A stretch of 64,000 nucleotides of DNA from the NCBI RefSeq assembly GCF_017591425.1, contig NW_024466599.1, forward strand, positions 74,814,501 to 74,878,500. The letters run 5' to 3'. The stretch comes from Ochotona curzoniae. Taxonomy: Eukaryota; Chordata; Mammalia; Lagomorpha; Ochotonidae. Of the stretch, positions 58,275-64,000 are shown in pieces; the first letter of the stretch is position 1, and every line of letters begins with the position of its first letter. Under the pieces are notes generated by a model. That model was given only the letters and a program-made list of their open reading frames with translations. It had not been told where the DNA came from and searched no databases. A program made the translations under genes and the position numbers.

Positions 58275-58887
58275 AGAGTCACAGGTCTGCAACTTGTGAC
58301 CAAGACACGCCTCGTGTCATAGCAAGGGCTTCCAGCACCTCTTGCGCTAGAGGCATCGGTGTCACTGTGGATGCCAGCAAAGACATGCCATTTCAGGCAC
58401 AGGGAGAGAGGCAAAGATGGGCAGGAGAACTGGTGACCCGCATCTGTTACACACATCATCTCATTTATACTGGAATCTCACACCCACCCTGAGTGGGTAG
58501 GCTGGGTGTCCATACACCTGACAAATAGAGACACAAGGCAGTTTGGGGGTTTCGGCACCCGTTGTGTCCTGAAGCATCCCCAGGCTCGTCTGTCCTTGCT
58601 CCAACGATGCCTGCTCCGGAGAAGCTCTCCCAGGCCCCTCCGCCCCAAGTCTAGAGATTCATTTCTGAAGATCAGAAGCAAGTCTCACTCATCTTGACAT
58701 TCTCAATGCACCACAGTGCAGAGAACACACTACACGCATTCGAAATTGGCAGACTTGAACGCATTGGTCAACAACTAATGGCTGACATCTGTAAAGCCAA
58801 AAGTGTTGAGACTATAGCAAAGATATTTAACAACTGGCATGGGTCCAGACCAAAATGCTTAACACTATAAAGACACGAAAGAACTTG

Positions 58888-59185
58888 GGTGGGTGTTGTG
58901 GTGTAGTAGCTAAGTCGACCCCCCTGTAGCATCAACATCCCACACGGACGCCAGCTCTCGTCTCAGCTGCCTATCCTGCTCTCTGCTAATGGCCTGGGAA
59001 AAGCAATGAATGGCGGCCCCAAGTGTTTGGGCCCTTGTCACTCACATGGCAGCCACACGAAGTTCCAGGCGCCAGCCTTAGCTTGAGCCAGTGCTGGCTA
59101 CTGCAGTATATGGGGAATGAAGTAGTAGATACAAGATGAATTCTTTTTTTTTTTTTTTATCTATGTAACTCTGATCTTCTAAATT
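58888..59185 (+). repeat. C-type SINE in a TGFBRAP1 intron
   Basis: gggtgttgtggtgtagtagc head, gctaatggcctgggaaaagc; an inserted T run (59143-59158) lies before the tail. Confidence 0.65.
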
Positions 59186-59279
59186 AGTAAACTGTAAAAC
59201 AAATATATTTATCAATTTTTATGGCATGGAGGATCACATTGCACATCAGCCCTGCAGCAGGTATAAAGAACAACTAGCA

Positions 59280-59412
59280 CTGGCTGCGCACACAGAACCC
59301 TCAGCTCACATCCAGTACCAAAGCCCACAGACTGTGAGGCCAACTGGTCAACCTCTCTGGGCCTGGGAAGGACAATAACAGGATTTCCTCCATGGGGTTG
59401 CCAGGCATCAGA
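59280..59412 (+). repeat. MIR-like remnant in a TGFBRAP1 intron
   Basis: Contains actgtgaggccaactgg, tcaacctctctgggcc and ggacaataacagg, a weak MIR pattern. It ends where the exon-like 34-bp block starts (59413). Confidence 0.4.
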
Positions 59413-59446
59413 CATGGCCCCAGTGAGGAAGGGGCAGATGAGCTGC
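59413..59446 (-). pseudogene. 34-bp copy of TGFBRAP1 exon sequence inside the intron
   Basis: Aligned with 56653-56686 without gaps it matches at 31 of 34 positions, same orientation as the gene, and still translates as QLICPFLTGAM where the exon gives QLLCPFLTGAM. Similarity stops abruptly on both sides, and no splice sites frame it. Confidence 0.55.
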
Positions 59447-60536
59447 CCCATCCTGTGTGCTCGGTATCCATTTGTGGATTCATGCATCTGCCTACTTGAT
59501 GAACTGGATCTGTAAGCCCGAAGGCTGACACTCGCAGCAAGACGAAGGGCAGAGCACAGAGAAATGCCAGCTGAGCGCCTCAGGAAAGCTACACTTGACC
59601 TTGCAGTTTCAACTCCCATTTTCCACACAGAGCTTTGTCATGACTAATGTAACACTTGTTCCCTTTTGGTCCTGTGGGTGACCTCGCTGAGCACAGTGCC
59701 ACCGGGCATCCGAAGTGCACGAAGGCCGTGGCGCCCCTCACGGAGACAACGCGTGTGTTGGGTGAGTTGTAAAGGAGGGGAGCTACTGCGCTGCAGGCTG
59801 TGGGGACGAAGGCAGCGAGGCAACAGCGTGAACCTCATCAGGCATCTTTAAACGATGCCGATGCAAGGTGTCTCCGTTTCTATCACTCTTTCACACGAAC
59901 ACATCTTTGAGAAACACACAGCAACTTGTGGTCTCTGCGCCTCTGAGGAACCGAACATCCGAAGTCCGTCCATGATATCCACACTGGCTTGCCCTGGCTG
60001 AGGACCCAAGTGGCCCCGAGCCTTGGGCAGCAGACAGTACCAGTGGGCAAAGGCATGATCGAGCCCAGTCGCCTTCTGTACGGTTCTGCATCCACAGATC
60101 CACTCACCAAGGAGCAAGCATACTCTGACGACAACGCAACTCTGCTGAAGGCGTACAGGCTTTCTGTCAACACTCCCTGGACAGCATGGTCTGACAGCTC
60201 CTGCTACAGATTGTGCACACAGCACTTGGTCGCATAAATGACCTACGAATGACTTCAAGCTTGCAGAAGGATGCATGGAGGTCATGTGCAAATATGACAC
60301 CAAAGGACTTGGGCATGCACAGATTTCGTTATCCCTAGACTGGAGAGGCTGGGAGAGTCCAGGCACCATTGCCCAATGGACACCGAGAGACAACTGTCCT
60401 AGAGTCATCCAAAGGAACTACGCATGATTCAGCACTTCAATGATGGGCCAAGCTACTGAAATGAAAGCCCAGCCAAGAGATGCAAGGAGATCCAGAACCC
60501 GACAGGACACCTTCAACGTCATCAGTCAAAGGCACT

Positions 60537-60880
60537 GTCCATTGTGCCAAAATGGCAGAGCAGACTGATCATCCGCCCGAGGGGCCAACATCCCAGGATG
60601 CCAACCTGGCACTGGTTTAGTCCTGGCTGCTCTGCTTTCGATCCTGCTCCCTGCCAATGGCCAGGGAAAGCAGCAGAGGATGACCCAAATCCTTGGGCCT
60701 CTGCTTCCACATGAAAAAACCCAGAAGCAGCTTCCATGCTTCCAGTTTCGGACTGGCCCAGCTCTGTCTGTTGCAACCATTTTGAAAGTGAACCAGCAGG
60801 TGGAAGCATCTGCTTCCTCTGTGTCTTTCTTCTTTGTATGTCTTTCAAGTTAAATTAAACAAACAAACAAAAAACCCAAA
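60537..60880 (+). repeat. C-type SINE in a TGFBRAP1 intron
   Basis: ctggctgctctgctttcg, ggaaagcagcagaggatg, gtgaaccagcaggtggaag and (AAAC)n tail. A GA/AAGC-rich microsatellite follows to 60960. Confidence 0.7.
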
Positions 60881-60889
60881 ATCTTAAGA

Positions 60890-60960
60890 AAGGAAGGAAG
60901 AGAGAGGGAGAGAGAGAGAAAGAGAGAGAAAGAAAGAATGCAAGCAAGCAAGCAAGCAAG
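60890..60960 (+). repeat. GA-rich and (AAGC)n microsatellite
   Basis: ggaagaga-type purine run, then five gcaa units; 145 bp from the TGFBRAP1 exon at 61105. Confidence 0.9.
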
Positions 60961-61104
60961 CTGCTGCCACCTGGGAATGTGGGAGCAGAAGACACTTTGC
61001 CCCTCTCTCAGGAATCAAGCTGGGAGCTCGGCCCCAGCCTGCCTGTCTCCCCCAACCCTGGACATGCATCCTGCGCACAGACAGAAGACGAAGTGCATCC
61101 TCAC

Positions 61105-61264
61105 CCAGCAGGAAGTGGACTCGGTACAGGTCGGACTTCTGGAGCAGACGCCGCAGCTTGGCCTGGGTCTCGCTAGCTTCAGCCTCCTGGCCACTGCAGG
61201 GCACCCTCTGCCGCAGCACCTCGTCCAGGTAGAGGACGGCTAAGTGAGTGTGATACTCTTCCTT
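61105..61264 (-). CDS. TGFBRAP1: TGFBRAP1 internal coding exon
   Basis: The exon is 160 bp: 53 codons from KEEYHTHLAVLYLDEVL to YRVHFLL plus one base of a Glu codon completed in the next exon. The acceptor is tgtcctgcag and the donor reads gtgagg. The peptide agrees with the helical solenoid of TGFBRAP1; the stretch around QRVPCSGQEAEASETQAK is the variable loop in this exon. Phases (0 in, 1 out) fit both neighbours, and the previous intron is only 363 bp (61265-61627). Confidence 0.96.
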
Positions 61265-61627
61265 CTGCAGGACACAGGGAGCCAAGCAGAGAGGGCATCC
61301 ACGGGTCAGCAGCCGGAGCCCTCCGGGGGAGCCTCCACACAGAGCTGGATCTAAATAAGGGCCACAACAGGATGAGGGGTTCTACACAGGGGTGTGACTT
61401 CTCTTGTCTCCTTTGAGGATGGGAAAAGGCAAGGAAAAGAGAAAAAGAATGGAGGGCACGTGGACATGGGATGGAGACTTTTTTTAAAAACAAGAAAGGC
61501 TACTGTTCTCCAGGGACTGTGACCACGCGTCAGGACTCCCTCCGGCCATCGCAAGGACAAGCATGATACGAGGTTTCTCCGCCCACGAGCTGACGGCACT
61601 CGTTCAGGCAGCCTCGCTCTGACTCAC

Positions 61628-61771
61628 CTGCAGCCTCCTGTCGATCACGAGGTGCTCCAGGTACTTGACCAGGGCTTTGGGGTACTTTTTAAGGCAGCTG
61701 ATGATGTCGTCCGGATTGAAGCAGTTCTGTGGTTCATCCAAAGGCCTCTTGGTGAAAACCTGAACTCCAAC
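61628..61771 (-). CDS. TGFBRAP1: TGFBRAP1 internal coding exon, most 5' one in the window
   Basis: The exon has 144 bp, exactly 48 codons, from VGVQVFTKRPLDEPQ to EHLVIDRRLQ, with a pyrimidine-rich acceptor ending ctcag and a consensus gtgagtc donor. The peptide corresponds to the TGFBRAP1 stretch leading into the clathrin-type repeat. Upstream exons, including the N-terminal CNH domain, must lie beyond 64000; I found none in 61772-64000. With the other three exons, about 304 of the roughly 860 family residues are covered. Confidence 0.95.
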
Positions 61772-61959
61772 CTGAGGGGGGGACAACACGGTTACTGTGC
61801 ATTCAAGGCCACCTTCTCTGGGCTCTGCACACTTACACGCCGTGGTAGGCTTTTGGCCTAGTAACCGATGAAGTTGCCCGTGTCCTACACTGGACTGATC
61901 GGGCGCCTGACTTTTACTGCCGATGCAAACACGAGGGGGCAGCACTGAGGCGTCAAGTA

Positions 61960-62095
61960 ACTGGACTCCTGCCACTTACAGCAGCTCCTAGATTTGGCTT
62001 TACCCACTGCTGGTCTTGTGCACATTTAGAAAGCGGATAGAATCGCTCTCTCTTTTTCTCAAGTGAACAAACAAGTAAAAAAAAAAAAAAAACTG
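61960..62095 (+). repeat. C-type SINE tail fragment
   Basis: ctagatttggctttaccc, tagaaagcggatagaatcg, pyrimidine run and A tail; head missing. Confidence 0.35.
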
Positions 62096-62323
62096 TCTTT
62101 TAAAGCAGTGATTTGATACGCTAAAAGTGTCTAGCTCTTTGCATGTCAAGCCTACGCTAATGAAATGGTTAACAAATTACAGCAAGAAGCATGGACAGAC
62201 CAGAAAGCATTAAGCAGACAAGGAAAGGCACCCAAGACACACTCCTCAGACAACTACTGGAATTTCTCTCAAGAGAGTTGGAAGAAGGTTCAGTGCGAGC
62301 GAGGCCTTCGAAAAAATCCATGG

Positions 62324-62658
62324 CGGGCATGACACGGTGGCCTCCTGGCTCAAGTCCTCCTTGCCTTGCATCAGCCAGGCTCCCACACAGGCACTGGTTT
62401 TTGTCCCAGCTGCTCTACTTCCCTTCCAGCTCCCTGCTTGTGGCCTGGGAAAGCAGTCAAGGACGGCCCAAAGCCTTGGGACCCTGCACCCACCTGTGTG
62501 GGAGAACCGTACGAGGCTCCAGGCTCCTGGCTTTCAACTGGCTCAGCTCTGACCATTGCAACCACTTGGAGAGTGAGCCAGCGGATGGAAGATCTTTCTG
62601 TCTCTCCTTCTCTCCGTAAATCTGACTTTCTAATAAAAATACATATATTTTTTTTTAC
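62324..62658 (+). repeat. C-type SINE with 10-bp target duplication
   Basis: gggcatgacacggtggcc head to taataaaaatacatatat; aaatccatgg flanks at 62314-62323 and 62659-62668. It landed in the AT-rich repeat. Confidence 0.8.
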
Positions 62659-62755
62659 AAATCCATGGATATGTATATTACAAAAAAAACTTTTTTGTAC
62701 CAAAATATAGCTTTTCTTTTCATTTTCCTCTGAACTTGTTGAAGTTCCCTTGTGT
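62659..62755. repeat. AT-rich interspersed repeat fragment
   Basis: aaatccatggatatg, aacttttttgtaccaaaat and ctgaacttgttgaagttccc match the 8568 repeat; the SINE at 62324 was inserted into it. Confidence 0.4.
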
Positions 62756-62954
62756 AAGCTTTTCCAGTTATGACTTCAGGGTTCCCTTCTGGGAACCTCA
62801 CGTGGCTGTCAGAGCATTTAAGAGACGACATACACTACCAGCAAGGATTCTGGTATTCTCACCAAAAGGAACAGCGAACGTTTGAGGATATAGATATGTC
62901 TGCCTTGATCTGACTGCCACACAACTCACATAACATCATTAAGATGTTACAGAG

Positions 62955-63287
62955 TGGGCCTGGCGGTGTGGTCTAGTGGCTAAAGTCCTCACCTTGAATG
63001 CACCGGGAGCCCAAATGGGCGCTGGTTCTAATCCTGGCAGCTCCACTTCCCATCCAGCTCCCCGCTTGTGGCCTGGGAAAGCAGTCGAGGACGGCCCAAA
63101 GCCTTGGGACCCTGCACCCGCGTGGGAGACCCGGAAGAGTCTCCTGGATCCTGGCTTCGGATCGGCATAGCAGTGGCCGTTGCGCTCACTTGGGGAGTGA
63201 ATCATCGGATGGAAGATCTTCCTCTCTGTCTCTCCTCCTCTGTACATCTGCCTTTGTAATAAAATAAATAAATCTTTAAAAAAAAAA
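62955..63287 (+). mobile_element. Young C-type SINE with perfect 14-bp target duplication
   Basis: tgggcctggcggtgtggtc head, full body, tail aataaaataaataaatc. aagatgttacagag occurs at 62941-62954 and 63288-63301. This represents the 'cctagtggctaaag' subfamily. Confidence 0.9.
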
Positions 63288-63379
63288 AAGATGTTACAGA
63301 GCATCCCATAAATGTGCACCCACCTTCCTTCCTTCCTCTTCCCTCTCTATCCCTTCCTTCCTTCCTTTCACTCTCTCTC

Positions 63380-63650
63380 TCTCTTTCATGAGGCAGAGAC
63401 CGAGACAGCTTTTTCCCATCTGCTGGTGCATTCCTCAAATATCTGCCAACAGCCAGGGCAGGTTTGGGCTGCAGCTGGGAACTCAATGCAAATCTCCTAT
63501 ATGGTGGTGGTGGGGAAGCAACTCAATAACCTGAGCCCTCCCCAGTGCCTCCCAGGGTCTGCATGAGCAGGAAGCTGCCCTTGAATCCAGGTACCCTAAC
63601 GCGAGACGTGGGCATCTCAATCCCAGACCAAACGCCTATCCTAACGCAAC
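63380..63650 (-). repeat. Old C-type SINE
   Basis: cccatctgctggtgcattcc, cctcaaatatctgccaac, gcatgagcaggaagctgcc; diverged. A CT-rich run (63320-63388) lies on its tail side. Confidence 0.45.
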
Positions 63651-63748
63651 ACAGCTTTTGTGTACCAATGAAAAACACATTAAAAAATTCATTAAGGGAC
63701 TACCTGCCATGTGGCAGATTCTGCGTTTACTGTCATCTATGATCACTA

Positions 63749-64000
63749 GCAAGAGTGATATTTTTATTGGAAAGGCAAGTATACAGAGAGGAGGAGAGAC
63801 AGAGAGGAAGAGCTTCCATCCACTGACTCACTCCCGAAGTGACCGCAACGGCTGGAGCTCAGTTAAGATGATCCGAAGCCAGGAGCCAAGAGCTTCCTCC
63901 GAGTCTCCCACGCAGGTGCAGGGTCCCAAAGCTTTGGGTCATCCTTGACTGCTTTCCCAGGCCACAAGCAGGGAGCTGGATGGGAAATATAGCATTTGGG
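63749..64000 (-). repeat. C-type SINE cut by the window end
   Basis: Antisense tail and body: tatttttattggaaaggc, ccacgcaggtgcagggtcc, gctgctttcccag-type core; the head is beyond 64000. Confidence 0.8.

Noticed and set aside
59212..59628. Minus-strand frame containing QLICPFLTGAM as a real TGFBRAP1 alternative exon
   Set aside because: Similarity covers only 34 bp, no acceptor/donor pair frames it, and the flanks read like MIR and unique intron.
61772..64000. A further upstream TGFBRAP1 exon
   Set aside because: No frame here resembles the preceding part of the protein; the intron runs past the window end.

Overview
This is a stretch of mammalian nuclear DNA, almost certainly from a lagomorph and most likely a pika (Ochotona). 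It is packed with tRNA-derived C-type SINEs of lagomorph type. They carry the phrases 'cctagtggctaaagtcctcgcc' (in parts), 'gcttgtggcctgggaaagcag' (in parts) and 'gggagacccggaagaggctcc', and end in AATAAAAATAAA-type tails. That wording fits pika better than rabbit; the assignment comes from recall of the families, not from a search. I see no bacterial, phage, plasmid or CRISPR content.

Two real genes are present, facing each other tail to tail. GPR45, an orphan class A G-protein-coupled receptor, has its whole coding sequence in one exon at 29477-30595 on the + strand. TGFBRAP1 (a VPS39/VPS3-family endosomal tethering factor) occupies 51.1 kb to past the end of the window on the - strand. Its last four coding exons are at 61628-61771, 61105-61264, 56569-57002 and 53638-53814, all with clean GT/AG borders and matching phases, followed by a repeat-free 3' UTR and a poly(A) signal at 51126-51131. 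The gap between GPR45 and the TGFBRAP1 3' end is about 20.5 kb; the pair and its orientation match the human 2q12 arrangement as I remember it.

Layout: 1-29 kb is intergenic DNA upstream of GPR45. It holds old MIR, L2 and L1 fragments, a degraded class I endogenous retrovirus (4665-7789, - strand, two LTRs, tRNA-Glu-like primer site), MaLR LTRs, a solo class II LTR with target duplication (18441-18822), a mosaic of L1 pieces at 19.2-21.0 kb, and many SINEs. 30.6-51.1 kb is the GPR45-TGFBRAP1 interval, with SINEs, a minus-strand L1 3' end whose 3' UTR has expanded into about 1.5 kb of degenerate tandem repeat (40.8-42.3 kb), another L1 3' end at 47.4-48.3 kb, and a repeat-free A/T-motif-rich block near 50 kb. 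51.1-64 kb is the 3' third of TGFBRAP1; its introns carry SINEs, one of which has blown up into a roughly 370-bp minisatellite.

The genes do not form a pathway; they are neighbours by synteny. I found no undescribed biological system. The most unusual items are the SINE-born minisatellite, a 34-bp copy of TGFBRAP1 exon sequence inside its own intron, the L1 3' UTR repeat expansion, and a young SINE subfamily with intact target duplications.
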